64,000 bases of DNA from an uncultured Sphingomonadaceae bacterium. Its GTDB lineage: Bacteria; Pseudomonadota; Alphaproteobacteria; Sphingomonadales; Sphingomonadaceae. How positions within the stretch are numbered: position 1 is the first letter of the stretch; the number at the start of each line of letters is the position of its first letter. A model generated the notes under the pieces. The model worked only from the letters and a program-made list of their open reading frames with translations. It did no database searches and was not told where the DNA came from. Both the position numbers and the translations under genes were made by a program. Positions 19,001-28,949 of this stretch are shown in pieces. The stretch lies in NCBI GenBank assembly GCA_902806235.1, contig CADCVW010000095.1:72449-136448 (forward strand), read 5' to 3'.

Positions 19001-20220
19001 CTCCGGTAATCCGCGTTTATCGAAATGTAGCCGTGCGTCAGGTCGCACGTCCAAACGGTCGCACGGCCGTCGCCTAAACCTAAGTCTACGCCGATCTCGA
19101 CCTCGCGGCCGCGCAGGTGCTCGGCCACCGGCGCCTCGTCGTAACCCGCGACGATCTCGCCGTCGCGCGCGACGACCGTGGTCCCGAAGCGGATGCTCAG
19201 CCGGTCGCGGTCGGCGGGCTCGCCGGCCTTGCCGACCGCCATCACCACCCGGCCCCAGTTCGCGTCCTCGCCCGCCACCGCGGTCTTCACCAGCGGCGAG
19301 TTGGCGATCGCCAGCGCGACCCGGCGCGCGCTGGCGTCGCTCGCCGCGCCGGCGACGTCCACCCGGATGAACTTGCTCGCGCCCTCGCCGTCGCGCACTA
19401 CCGCCTGCGCGAGCCGCAGGCAGACGTCGGCCAGCGCCGCCACGAAGGCGTCCGCGCCCGGGCTGTCCGCCGCGCGCATCGGCGCATTCCCCGCCGCGCC
19501 GCTGGCGAACGCGAGCACAGTGTCGGAGGTGGAGGTGTCGCCGTCCACCGTGATGCAGGAGAAGCTTCGCGCGTTGGCCCGCCGTAGGCACTCCTGCAGG
19601 AAGCCCGGCGCGACCGCCGCGTCCGTGAAAATAAAGCCGAGCATGGTCGCCATGTCGGGCGCGATCATGCCCGAGCCCTTGACCACGCCGACCAGCGTGA
19701 CGGTTCGCCCGTCTACCACCGCGCGGGCGACCGCGCCCTTCGGGAAGGTGTCGGTCGTGCCGATCGCGCGCGCCGCGGCCTCCCAGCCAGCCGGCGCGGC
19801 GGCGAGCGCCGCGGCGAGGCCCGCTTTGGCCTTGTCGATCGGCAGCGGCACGCCGATCACTCCGGTGGAGGAGACGAAGACCTCGTCGGGCCCGCAGCCC
19901 AGCGCCGCCGAAACGCGCGCGACGATCGCCTCCACCGCCGCCCGGCCGCGCGCGCCGGTGAAGGCGTTGCTGTTGCCCGCGTTGACCACCAGGGCGCGCG
20001 CCCGGCCGCCCGGCAGGGCGGCGCGGCACCAATCCACCTCCGGGGAAGGGCAGGCGTTGCGCGTGAGCACGCCGGCCGCCGTCGTGCCTTCCGCCAGCGT
20101 TACCAGTAGCAAGTCGTCGCGCGCCCAATCCCTGTAGCCCGCCCGTGCCGTCCGCACCTCCGCGCCCGCCACCGGCGGCAGCTCGGGAAAGGGCAGCGCG
20201 AGCGGGGAGGGCGACGTCAT
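18997..20220 (-). CDS. argJ: Bifunctional glutamate N-acetyltransferase/amino-acid acetyltransferase
   Basis: ALVVNAGNSNAFTGARG...KGSGMIAPDMATMLGFIFTDAAV...CITVDGDTSTSDTVL...ANWGRVVMAVGKAGE. Confidence 0.97.
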   Translation of the reverse strand: MTSPSPLALPFPELPPVAGAEVRTARAGYRDWARDDLLLVTLAEGTTAAGVLTRNACPSPEVDWCRAALPGGRARALVVNAGNSNAFTGARGRAAVEAIVARVSAALGCGPDEVFVSSTGVIGVPLPIDKAKAGLAAALAAAPAGWEAAARAIGTTDTFPKGAVARAVVDGRTVTLVGVVKGSGMIAPDMATMLGFIFTDAAVAPGFLQECLRRANARSFSCITVDGDTSTSDTVLAFASGAAGNAPMRAADSPGADAFVAALADVCLRLAQAVVRDGEGASKFIRVDVAGAASDASARRVALAIANSPLVKTAVAGEDANWGRVVMAVGKAGEPADRDRLSIRFGTTVVARDGEIVAGYDEAPVAEHLRGREVEIGVDLGLGDGRATVWTCDLTHGYISINADYRS

Positions 20221-20336
20221 GGCCGCGCTGGTAGCGGCGCGGGCCGGCCCGTCAATTGACGCTTAAGGACCCCCCGCTTATCTCCGGGGCACATTTCGCC
20301 CCGCACGGCGGGCGCGCGCCCTTTCGAGGAACCATC

Positions 20337-23078
20337 ATGATCGCCGGTTTCGCCAAAGCCATCTTCGGCTCCGCCAACGACCGTTACGTGGCGAAGCTGC
20401 GCAAGACGGTCGACGGCATCAACGCTTTTGAACCCGCGATCTCCGCGATGAGCGACGAGGAGCTGCAGGGGCAGACGCAGCGGTTCCGCGAGCGGCTGGC
20501 CGCGGCCGAGACGCTCGACGCGATCCTTCCCGAAGCCTTCGCCACCGTGCGCGAGGCCGCCAAGCGCGTGCTCGGCCAACGGCATTACGACGTGCAGATG
20601 GTCGGCGGCATAGTGCTCCACCGCGGCGAGATCGCCGAGATGCGGACGGGCGAGGGCAAGACGCTAGTGGCGACGCTCGCCACCTACCTTAACGCGCTGC
20701 CGGGCGAGGGCGTCCACGTCGTCACCGTCAACGACTACCTCGCGCGGCGCGACGCGGAGTGGATGGGGCGGGTGTACGGCTTCCTCGGCCTCACTGTCGG
20801 CGTGATCGTGCCCAACCTCCCCGACGAGGAGCGGCGCGCGGCCTACGCCGCCGACATCACCTACGGCACGAATAACGAATTCGGTTTCGACTACCTCCGC
20901 GACAACATGAAGTACGACCGCGGCCAGATGGTGCAGCGGCCGTTCAACCACGCCATCGTCGACGAGGTTGACTCCATCCTGATCGACGAAGCTCGCACCC
21001 CGCTGATTATCTCGGGCCCGACGGAGGACCGGTCGGAACTGTACGTCGCGCTCGACGGCGTGGTGAAGCAGCTCGCGGCGTCGCTCTACGAAGTCGACGA
21101 GAAGCAGAAGACGGTGGTGCTGACGGAAGACGGGACCGAGCAGGTAGAGCGCATCCTGGAGGACGCCGGGCTGCTCCAAGGCTCCAATCTCTACGATTTC
21201 GAGAACACGCAGGTGGTACACCACCTGAACCAGGCGCTGCGCGCCAACGTGATCTTCAAAGCCGACACCGACTACATCGTCAAGGGCGGCAAGGTCATCA
21301 TCATCGACGAGTTCACCGGCCGCATGATGGACGGGCGGCGCTGGTCAGACGGGCTGCACCAAGCGGTGGAGGCCAAGGAAGGCGTGAAGATCGAGCCGGA
21401 GAACCAGACGCTCGCCTCCATTACCTTCCAGAACTACTTCCGCCTCTACCCCAAGCTGTCGGGTATGACGGGCACGGCGGCGACCGAAGCGCCCGAGTTC
21501 TTCGACATCTATAAGATGAACGTCGTCACCATCCCGACCAACCTGCCCGTGCGGCGCGAGGACGAGGACGACGAGTTCTACAAGAACCAGCCCGACAAGT
21601 TCGCCGCGATCACCAAGGCGATCAAGGAAAAGGCGGACAAGGGTCAGCCGGTGCTCGTCGGCACCGTGTCAATCGAGAAGTCGGAGCTCCTGTCCGAATA
21701 TCTCGCCAAGGAAGGCGTGCGCCATGAGGTGCTGAATGCGCGCTATCACGAGCAGGAAGCGCACATCGTGGCGCAGGCCGGCCGGCTCGGCGCGGTAACC
21801 ATCGCGACCAACATGGCCGGGCGGGGCACTGATATTCAGCTGGGCGGCAACCTCGACTTCCGCGTGGCGGACGAGCTTGCGGACCTGGCCGAAGGTCCCG
21901 AGCGCGACGCCGCCGTGGAGCGGATCCGGGCGGAGATTGCGGCGGAAAAGGAGCGCGTGCGCGAGGCGGGTGGGCTGTTCGTGCTCGGCACGGAGCGACA
22001 CGAGAGCCGGCGCATCGACAACCAGCTGCGCGGCCGCTCGGGGCGGCAGGGCGATCCGGGCCTGAGCCGCTTTTACCTGTCGCTCGACGACGACCTGCTG
22101 CGCATCTTCGGCCCGCAGACGATGTTCGCGCGGATGCTCAACAAGAATCTTGAGGACGGCGAGGCGATCGTCTCCCCCTGGATCTCCAAGGCGATCGAGA
22201 CCGCTCAGAAGAAGGTCGAGGCGCGCAACTACGACATCCGCAAGCAGGTCGTCGAATACGACGACGTGATGAACGACCAGCGCAAGGTGATTTACGAACA
22301 GCGCGAGGACATCATGGACGCCGACACGGTCGGCGACGTGGTGGAGGATATGCGCGCGGAGACAGTGAACGCGATCGTCGCTGAGAGCTGCCCGCCCGGG
22401 ACGTACCCCGAGCAATGGGACGTCGAACGGCTGAAGGCGCGCGCCGCCGACGTGCTCGGGCTGGAGCCGCCGATCGATGACTGGCTGAAGGAGGACGCGA
22501 TCGACCCAGAGTTGCTGATCGAGCGGCTCGGGGCGGAGGCCGCGGCACTGGTGGAAGGCAAGGCCGCCGAGCTGGCGCCCGACACCTGGGTCCAGGTCGA
22601 GAAGTCGATCCTGCTCCAGTCGCTCGACCACCGCTGGAAGGAGCATCTGGCGATGCTCGACGCGTTGCGCCAGGTGGTCCACCTCCGCGCCTACGCGCAG
22701 AAGAAACCGATCGACGAATATAAGCACGAGGCGTTCGGCCAGTTCGAGCGCATGCTCGCCGACATCCGCGAGGACGTCACCCGCATCCTGGCGCAGGCGC
22801 AGTTCGGCGGCGCTGCGGAGCAGCCCGTGATCTTCGACGAGCCCGTTGACATGCCCGACTTCCCGAGCTTCGTGACGAGCCACCTCGACCCACTAACCGG
22901 CACCGACGACACCTACGACGTCGACGGCGAAACGGGCGTGATCACCACGCGCATCCCCTCGCTCGCCGCCGCGCTGCCGCAAATGCCGGCCGGGGTGGAG
23001 GAGCCGCGCATCGGCCGCAACGCGCCATGCCCGTGCGGGTCGGGGCAGAAGTACAAGCACTGCCACGGGGCGGTGTAG
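20337..23078 (+). CDS. secA: Preprotein translocase subunit SecA
   Basis: [21 protein letters not shown]...[20 protein letters not shown]...[20 protein letters not shown]...C-terminal SEC-C motif [16 protein letters not shown]. Start corrected to ATG 20337. Confidence 0.98.
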   Translation: MIAGFAKAIFGSANDRYVAKLRKTVDGINAFEPAISAMSDEELQGQTQRFRERLAAAETLDAILPEAFATVREAAKRVLGQRHYDVQMVGGIVLHRGEIAEMRTGEGKTLVATLATYLNALPGEGVHVVTVNDYLARRDAEWMGRVYGFLGLTVGVIVPNLPDEERRAAYAADITYGTNNEFGFDYLRDNMKYDRGQMVQRPFNHAIVDEVDSILIDEARTPLIISGPTEDRSELYVALDGVVKQLAASLYEVDEKQKTVVLTEDGTEQVERILEDAGLLQGSNLYDFENTQVVHHLNQALRANVIFKADTDYIVKGGKVIIIDEFTGRMMDGRRWSDGLHQAVEAKEGVKIEPENQTLASITFQNYFRLYPKLSGMTGTAATEAPEFFDIYKMNVVTIPTNLPVRREDEDDEFYKNQPDKFAAITKAIKEKADKGQPVLVGTVSIEKSELLSEYLAKEGVRHEVLNARYHEQEAHIVAQAGRLGAVTIATNMAGRGTDIQLGGNLDFRVADELADLAEGPERDAAVERIRAEIAAEKERVREAGGLFVLGTERHESRRIDNQLRGRSGRQGDPGLSRFYLSLDDDLLRIFGPQTMFARMLNKNLEDGEAIVSPWISKAIETAQKKVEARNYDIRKQVVEYDDVMNDQRKVIYEQREDIMDADTVGDVVEDMRAETVNAIVAESCPPGTYPEQWDVERLKARAADVLGLEPPIDDWLKEDAIDPELLIERLGAEAAALVEGKAAELAPDTWVQVEKSILLQSLDHRWKEHLAMLDALRQVVHLRAYAQKKPIDEYKHEAFGQFERMLADIREDVTRILAQAQFGGAAEQPVIFDEPVDMPDFPSFVTSHLDPLTGTDDTYDVDGETGVITTRIPSLAAALPQMPAGVEEPRIGRNAPCPCGSGQKYKHCHGAV

Positions 23079-23149
23079 GACGGAGGAAGCGCCGGTGCGA
23101 GGATGAGGCCGTCGCCCAGCGGACGCTGGGGGCGTTGCCGACCCGGACT

Positions 23150-23235
23150 GCCGCCCCGCGACGGCGGTAGCGGGGCGGTGGTCCGCGAGAGCGGTGCCAG
23201 CTTCCGCCGGGACGACGACTCGACGACGCTGGACC
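23150..23235. repeat. Degenerate dispersed repeat, family C-like (PAEAGT type)
   Basis: cgccccgcgacggcggtagcggggcggtggtccgcgagagcggtgccagcttccgccgggacgacgac; antisense translation reads VVVPAEAGTALA. Confidence 0.4.
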
Positions 23236-23242
23236 GGCGGTC

Positions 23243-23842
23243 TTAGCTGGCCAGCTTCGCCGCCACCTCCGCCACGCGCCGGCCTTGGTAGCGCGCGCCG
23301 TCCAGCTCGTTCGCGCTCGGCATCCGCTCGCCCTTGCCGCCAGCGATGGTGGTCGCGCCGTAGGGGCTGCCGCCGGTCACTTCGTCCAGCCGGTTCTGAC
23401 CTTGGAAGCTGTACGGCAAGCCGACGATCACCATGCCCTGGTGAAGCAGGTTGGTGATGATGGCGAACAAGGTCGTCTCCTGCCCGCCGTGCTGGGTCGC
23501 GGTGCAGGCGAAGGCCGCGCCGACTTTGCCCTGGAGCGCTTGGCTCGCCCACAGGCCACCCGTCTGGTCCCAGAAGTTCGCCATCTGCGAGGTCATCCGG
23601 CCGTAGCGCGTGCCGGTGCCAACGATGATTGCGTCGTAGGTGGGCAGCTCCTCGACCGTCGCGATCGGGGCCGGCTGATCGAGCTTATAGTGCGACTTCC
23701 GCGCCACTTCCTCCGGCACGAGTTCGGGGACGCGGCGGATCGCCACCTCCGCGCCGGCCGAGCGCGCGCCGTCGGCGACGGCCCCGGCCATTGTCTCGGT
23801 GTGACCGTAGGAGGAATAGTAGAGGACGAGGACCTTGGGCAT
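23243..23842 (-). CDS. wrbA: NAD(P)H:quinone oxidoreductase WrbA
   Basis: [26 protein letters not shown]...[30 protein letters not shown]...[11 protein letters not shown]-like [12 protein letters not shown]...[11 protein letters not shown]. Confidence 0.96.
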   Translation of the reverse strand: MPKVLVLYYSSYGHTETMAGAVADGARSAGAEVAIRRVPELVPEEVARKSHYKLDQPAPIATVEELPTYDAIIVGTGTRYGRMTSQMANFWDQTGGLWASQALQGKVGAAFACTATQHGGQETTLFAIITNLLHQGMVIVGLPYSFQGQNRLDEVTGGSPYGATTIAGGKGERMPSANELDGARYQGRRVAEVAAKLAS

Positions 23843-23891
23843 GCGCGCGCTCCCGCTAGGGTGAGCGGCGGGAAGCCCCGACGGCCCATCC

Positions 23892-24104
23892 TTGTTCCGT
23901 AGGATAGACAGCCTGTTTAGCTATAAAGCAGCGAAGTTGAGCTCGGCCAGAATTGCCTTAACGTTTGAAGATGGCTCGGGTACCATACTGCTGCCATGGA
24001 CAGGCGAGGGTGCCTTCCCTCATGCGATCGACGACTGGAAGATCTATATCCCGGCCCTACGCTCTTGCAGACGGCTCGAAGTGGTCGAAGAGTTTACAGG
24101 TTAG
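23892..24104 (+). CDS. Hypothetical small protein
   Basis: 70-aa ORF from TTG; no family recognised and no clear RBS. Confidence 0.25.
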   Translation: MFRRIDSLFSYKAAKLSSARIALTFEDGSGTILLPWTGEGAFPHAIDDWKIYIPALRSCRRLEVVEEFTG

Positions 24105-24366
24105 TTAATCTCTTGTCTCAAGCTGCGTCGCAGTCCTGAGTAACTGCCTCAAGAATAGCAGCGAGTCCGTCCGGCTGCTCAAAGCAGAGCTCTCAGCGGA
24201 CGACCGCTCCGCGAATGTCTGCTTTGAGTTGATAGCGGACCCGCGACGCCGTCGCCCGCTATGCGTGGGGGGTGAACGTTGGGCAGCTCGTCCGCAAGAC
24301 TGAACAGCTGATTGCGTTTCAGGTCCGAAAAGAGCACCGTCACTACTTGGGATCGGGAGGAAACTC

Positions 24367-24795
24367 ATGGCGACCGTAATGCCCGCATCGCATCCGACGT
24401 GGTTCCGCATCGCCGCGATCGCCGCGATCGTCTGGAACGTCTTCGGCGTAATCATGTACCTGCATTCGGTTGGGGTGTTCGGTGACCCGACGGCAGGACT
24501 CAGCGAGCCCGAACGTGCGGCAGCCGCGTCGGTCCCAGGCTGGATCACCGGTGCGTTCGCAATCGGCACCTTTGCGGGCTTGCTTGGGAGCGTCGGCCTC
24601 CTTCTTCGGAGCCTTTGGGCTCAGCCGGTCCTGTTCGTCTCGACCGTGATGCTGCTGGTCCTGGAAGGCTGGATCGTATTCTTGAGCGGTGCTCTGGAAG
24701 TGTTCGGGCTCGCAGTACCCCTGATGGTGAGCATCGGTGCAATCCTGCTTGCCTGGTTGGCGACGCACGCGCGACGGCACGGCTGGCTCTCGTAG
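24367..24795 (+). CDS. Hypothetical integral membrane protein
   Basis: 142 aa with about four hydrophobic segments; RBS gggagg 6 nt before ATG. Confidence 0.75.
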   Translation: MATVMPASHPTWFRIAAIAAIVWNVFGVIMYLHSVGVFGDPTAGLSEPERAAAASVPGWITGAFAIGTFAGLLGSVGLLLRSLWAQPVLFVSTVMLLVLEGWIVFLSGALEVFGLAVPLMVSIGAILLAWLATHARRHGWLS

Positions 24796-24800
24796 TGTTG

Positions 24801-24828
24801 AACGTTCGCTTGGGTTGGAAAGCGGACC
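24801..24828. repeat. Short dispersed imperfect palindrome, family D copy 1
   Basis: aacgttcgcttgggttggaaagcggacc, similar to 27419-27446. Confidence 0.4.
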
Positions 24829-25028
24829 TTCAGATTTTAACGAGCAGGGCCAACGGAACGCGTATCGCTGGCCTCGAACGCTCGTTACGGCACGTACGAC
24901 GGTGTTGAGGCTGGGAGCCTAGCGCGGGAGAACGAATATCGTCTTAGAGTTCTATAAATCAATGGTTCTGGTGGAACAGACTCGCCGACTATTGTCGCGT
25001 AGCGAACAGATCTGCAAGGAGAACGAGT

Positions 25029-25205
25029 ATGAACGCAGACGAAGACGAGAGCACTTCTGAACGAGGTGAACTGCACTTTCTGGCGGCCCTAACCGACGAG
25101 TTGATGCGTGTGTTGCTGACTTCAGGCGTCCTCACTCGGGCGCAACTTAACGAGATCGAAGCTGCCGTCGCGAAGCGGACCGGAACTGCTCCAAGACCTT
25201 GGTGA
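25029..25205 (+). CDS. Hypothetical small protein (58 aa)
   Basis: MNADEDESTSERGELHFLAALTDELMRVLLTSGVLTRAQLNEIEAAVAKRTGTAPRPW, preceded by aaggagaacgagt (RBS aaggag). Below the track's apparent length limit. Confidence 0.5.
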   Translation: MNADEDESTSERGELHFLAALTDELMRVLLTSGVLTRAQLNEIEAAVAKRTGTAPRPW

Positions 25206-25444
25206 AGTAAACGGTCAAAAGCGAGCCAAGCCACGACGCTGCATTCAGTGAACACTAAGCCCTGACCAGCCGGGCCGGGAACTCTTCCTACTCGCCCTGC
25301 TGAAGCCCGGCGACCCCTCCTCGGGAGCATCTGCGGCATCGCCGGTTGCCGCCCGCCCCTATTAACCTTTACTGAGCCCAAGAGTCCTATCGTCTGTCAC
25401 CATGCGGATGAAGAAGACACCCGCAAAGAACTTACACACTCTGT

Positions 25445-25885
25445 TCACGGGACTGTTCTCTGGTTGCATGGATCGAACTGCTCCCGAGGTAGGTAGCCGC
25501 AGTACCACGCGTCCAATGCGCCTATTCTGATCGCAATGCTCCGCCAGCGGATTCCCTTCTTACGCAGCAACGCTGTTGTGGTCAGACCATCCATGTACTC
25601 CCATTCTGCCTTAAAGAAAGAACGACCAATTATGCGCCTGCCACCCGGTCGTTGTGGCTCAATTTGAACAAATGCCCACCCATCACGACCGTGCAGGTCA
25701 GTGACCACAAATTTGACCGGGGGCGTCAGCTTCTTCTCCAAGGGCTGCCGCAACAGGTTGAGAATGGCTGCCCTGTCAGCTTGGCTGGTTGGAGTGCGGG
25801 TTTCCGCCTGTGCTGACACGCTGGCAACAGCTAGGATGAGGGCTAAAGACGACTTGGGTCGGCTCGTTCGTACACGACCCTTCAT
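25445..25885 (-). CDS. Hypothetical secreted protein
   Basis: From ATG 25885: MKGRVRTSRPKSSLALILAVASVSAQAETRTPTSQADRAAILNLLRQPLEKKLTPPVKFVVTDLHGRDGWAFVQIEPQ..; signal-peptide-like N-terminus. Confidence 0.65.
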   Translation of the reverse strand: MKGRVRTSRPKSSLALILAVASVSAQAETRTPTSQADRAAILNLLRQPLEKKLTPPVKFVVTDLHGRDGWAFVQIEPQRPGGRRIIGRSFFKAEWEYMDGLTTTALLRKKGIRWRSIAIRIGALDAWYCGYLPREQFDPCNQRTVP

Positions 25886-25951
25886 TGCGCTCCTTTCAGC
25901 ACGAGGAACACTCGCCATCGCTAGCTCGATCCTGGCATATTCGCCTGGCGA

Positions 25952-26763
25952 TCAGTCCTTGGTGATAAGCACCTTAAGGTAGGTGGCAGGAATCTCGGTC
26001 CGATCGGGACCACCACGGTTCTGGGAGGTAAAAAGGTCAACGAGCTCGGCTTGTAGGTCAGCTTCGCGCCCTTCCGGCGCTGCTGCTTCAAACGCGTTCG
26101 TCGTGGGACCGTAGTAATTTCGAAAGGTAGCGAGGAACTCGGAGGAGGGACGCGCATCGCGGAAGACATAAGTAGCGCGCTCACAAGCAATCCTACCCGG
26201 CGGCACGCCAGCGGCGCCGAAACGCTCTCGCACGTTCTCTTCGACGCCCCAAGTGATGGGGCTCACAAACCCTTCAGGCTGCGGGGCCATATAGCTAGCG
26301 CTGATTCTGAGCACCTGAGCCACCAAGGTTTGATCGCCAGGGATCCAGTTCCCCATCACGATGCGTCCACGAGCTTGCGTGACCCGAACCATCTCACGGG
26401 CGACGTCGAATGGTCGCGGCGCGAACATCGCGCCAAACATGCTGATAACTAGATTGAAGCGGCCATCAACGAGCTGTTCGAGGTTACAAGCCTCGCCTTC
26501 CACAAACCTCAGGTTCGCCAACTTGGCTTCAGAAGCCCGTCTGTTACCCGCCGCCACAAAATTGGAAGCGATATCAACTCCGATGACGTTCGCACCTCGG
26601 GAGGCCGCCGGCACTGCGGTAGTGCCGTCTCCGCATCCAAGGTCAAGTACAGTCATCCCGGGCACGACGCCGAGAGTATCTTCAGCTCTTCGCCGCTCTC
26701 GCGCATCGTTCGCGCGAGTTGAGTGAAATCGCCTTTCTCCCACAAAGCTTTGTTTGCGTTCAC
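25952..26763 (-). pseudogene. SAM-dependent methyltransferase disrupted by a one-base frameshift
   Basis: GTG at 26763 with GGAGG upstream encodes VNANKALWEKGDFTQLARTMRESGEEL; at 26682/26683 the frame shifts and EDTLGVVPGMTVLDLGCGDGTTAVPAASRGANVIGVDIA... continues in the adjacent frame to 25952. Confidence 0.8.
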
Positions 26764-26963
26764 GGCGAGCACCTCCAGAGGCAGCAAGTCACACGCTAGC
26801 ACTGAACGCAGATGAATTCAGCCAAGCTGCTTACGGATCATTCCGCTGCTCTGGGCAAGGTGGGTCTTGTAGACAACGTTGATCGACTCGGGTGGTAAGC
26901 TGGAAAAGTAGCTGCATGCCGCTCTCCGCAGGGTCACGCCCCAGACGTTCTCGTATGTTTAGC

Positions 26964-27038
26964 TCATGAAGGGGCTACCGGCGCTTGTGTCGCTAACGGC
27001 ACGGCTGCGAGGGCCGATACTGTAAGGGTTCGCTTCAT
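26964..27038 (-). other. Orphan signal-peptide-like ORF fragment, possible remnant of a secreted-protein gene
   Basis: ATGAAGCGAACC... encodes MKRTLTVSALAAVPLATQAPVAPS then stop; an open stretch TYENVWGVTLRRAACSYFSSLPPESINVVYKTHLAQSSGMIRKQLG* follows in another frame down to 26818. Confidence 0.25.
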
Positions 27039-27418
27039 AGCCCCATCGCACGATGTAGGCCCTCCGCCACTTGTCCGAGCTCGTTGCCAAGGGCGGGTGC
27101 GTTCATGCCGAGTGTCGGTGCGGACGGGTTGCGCTGTTCGTCACACGCGAGTTGCTGGCGCTCCTCACTCGGGAGGGCTGGACGGCTAACTGGCCCGGCT
27201 TCGCTTGAAAGCTGCGCTACACGGAGTGCGGTGCACGCAGCCCGCGCGTATAATGGAAGGTGGACGGTTTAGCGCCTACCCCTACACCCTATGCCGACAC
27301 CGCGTGTGCACGGGTGCCCGCACCCATGGGCGTGAATCAGGCCGCTTGGGCGCGGGCCAGCGATGACCGGGATCGGAAACGATTGATCCGGCAGGCAAGG
27401 GGCTAAGCAGATTGCGCA

Positions 27419-27446
27419 AACGTCCGCTCTGGGTGGAAAGCGGGCG
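27419..27446. repeat. Short dispersed imperfect palindrome, family D copy 2
   Basis: aacgtccgctctgggtggaaagcgggcg, similar to 24801-24828. Confidence 0.4.
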
Positions 27447-27621
27447 TAAGCAACTCTGGAGGAGCTAGCTATCACTTGCGAAGCGGCCAGCACCAGCTGC
27501 GTTCGCGTCGCAGCTTGGTGCTCGACCAGCGGCATGGACCGGAGCTGCGCCGTCATGCGCAGCGGTCACGCTATCAGATGCGACACGAGTAGGCCGCTGC
27601 CGCTGGAGCGCTTGTTCTCAG

Positions 27622-28143
27622 CTATACCGCGATGGTGAGCTTCCTGCGACCTTGCGTCGATGCGGGAGCGGCACCCGTGGCAGCATCGGTGGACGCGTCA
27701 CTCTCGTCCTCGGTAGCACCAGCTTCGACCCGCGCCGGCTTGCGACCGAGCCCAATCCTGTGAGCCATGCCGCGACGGTGCTCCGAATAGACTGAAGCGG
27801 TCATCGGGTATTCGGGCTTCAACCCAAACTCCTCCCGGTACTGCTGCGGCGTCATCTGGTGCGCAGCTGCGAGGTGACGCTTCAGCGTTTTCTGCTTGGC
27901 CCCACAAACCATGCAGACCAGGTAGTCCGGCTTGATCGAGGCTTTGATGCCGACCTTTGGTTCGTGACGCTTCAATCCTTCCGGCTCCGCCGGCGCTGTC
28001 GCTTCCTGGTCAAGCCCCGCCAGCGCTGCATGAACGCTCTGAATAAGCCGGGGAAGTTCGCTCAGTACGACGTTGTTTTTGCTCACGTGCGCGGTGACAA
28101 TTGCGGTGGTGAAGTCGATAAGATTCTCGGCTTGGTCAGGCAC
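27622..28143 (-). CDS. MucR/Ros family zinc-finger transcriptional regulator
   Basis: LIDFTTAIVTAHVSKNNVVLSELPRLIQSVHAAL...KPDYLVCMVCGAKQKTLKRHLAAAHQMTPQQYREEFGLKPEYPMTASVYSEHRRGMAHRIGLGRK. Confidence 0.95.
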   Translation of the reverse strand: MPDQAENLIDFTTAIVTAHVSKNNVVLSELPRLIQSVHAALAGLDQEATAPAEPEGLKRHEPKVGIKASIKPDYLVCMVCGAKQKTLKRHLAAAHQMTPQQYREEFGLKPEYPMTASVYSEHRRGMAHRIGLGRKPARVEAGATEDESDASTDAATGAAPASTQGRRKLTIAV

Positions 28144-28730
28144 TTGCTACTCCGGGTCTGTTCGTTTGCGTGTGTTTGGCGATACACCGACTGAAGCGCA
28201 AGGTGCGATCGCCCATGGCAGCGGTCATGACCTTCTAAATTGAGCTATAGTTTTACACATAGTTGCAGTTTCCAACTCACAGCAGCTTCTCTACCGCGGG
28301 TGAAGGTACGCCAGCACATCGGCCCCCATAAAGGTCGGAAGCGGCTAAAGCCGTGAGGAACACAAGGAGAGCGCAGGACTTGACCTGAACTGCAGCATGG
28401 TGCTGGTATCAGCGGTCATGAGCTGAACGTCCGCAATGGCTCGGACTCCGACATGGGCGGGAGCGATAGAAACTGCTCGTTCGGCCGATCGGAAGCGACG
28501 ACAACGGACGGAGCCAGCGGACGAGTGGCCAGCGTGGCTGACGAAGGTAGCCAGCTGGGAAACGCCGAATGTCGAAGCAGGCAGCCTGCTGCCTCAAGCC
28601 GCCCGCCCGACGCCGGAAACTCGCGAGAACATCCGCGCGGTAGCAAACCGGTGGTAACCAGCCAATTCAGCTATGGTGACTGTAGCAGCCAAACCTCTGT
28701 AGGCTCCCGCTACTTCCTACTGAAAGGCGG

Positions 28731-28758
28731 GGCGGGCAACAAAGCGCAGCTGCCCGCC
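28731..28758 (+). terminator. Hairpin followed by TTT in the accessory tract
   Basis: GGCGGGCA-acaaagcgcagc-TGCCCGCC then TTT. Confidence 0.25.
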
Positions 28759-28949
28759 TTTAGCCGCAAACAACCGGGGGCAACTCGACCGGGGCCCATT
28801 ATAGGCGCCGCTGAATTGAGGTTTGTGGATGCCGCCCCGCAGTGTGGCGGCGGACGCTACCCTGAGCGCGCAAGCGGGCGCTGATACCCCGTTTGTTACC
28901 CCGTCTGGCAAGCCATAGCGACAAAGCCAAACCTAAGTAACTGAAAGAG

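Noticed and set aside
19001-20128. Upstream part of the 642-aa ORF 18200-20128
   Set aside because: Composition is shadow-like Gly/Arg-rich; the region is argJ in another frame and real IMPase homology begins near 19000.
25401-25529. 42-aa ORF MRMKKTPAKNLHTLFTGLFSGCMDRTAPEV...
   Set aside because: Overlaps the secreted-protein gene antisense; Lys-rich start is intriguing but unsupported.
27084-27556. 62-aa (+) and 95-aa (-) ORFs in the accessory tract
   Set aside because: No start context or recognisable domain; likely chance ORFs.
28409-28911. Several 60-140 aa ORFs on both strands next to the tRNA
   Set aside because: Mutually overlapping, no RBS, no recognisable motifs; probably non-coding or decayed DNA.
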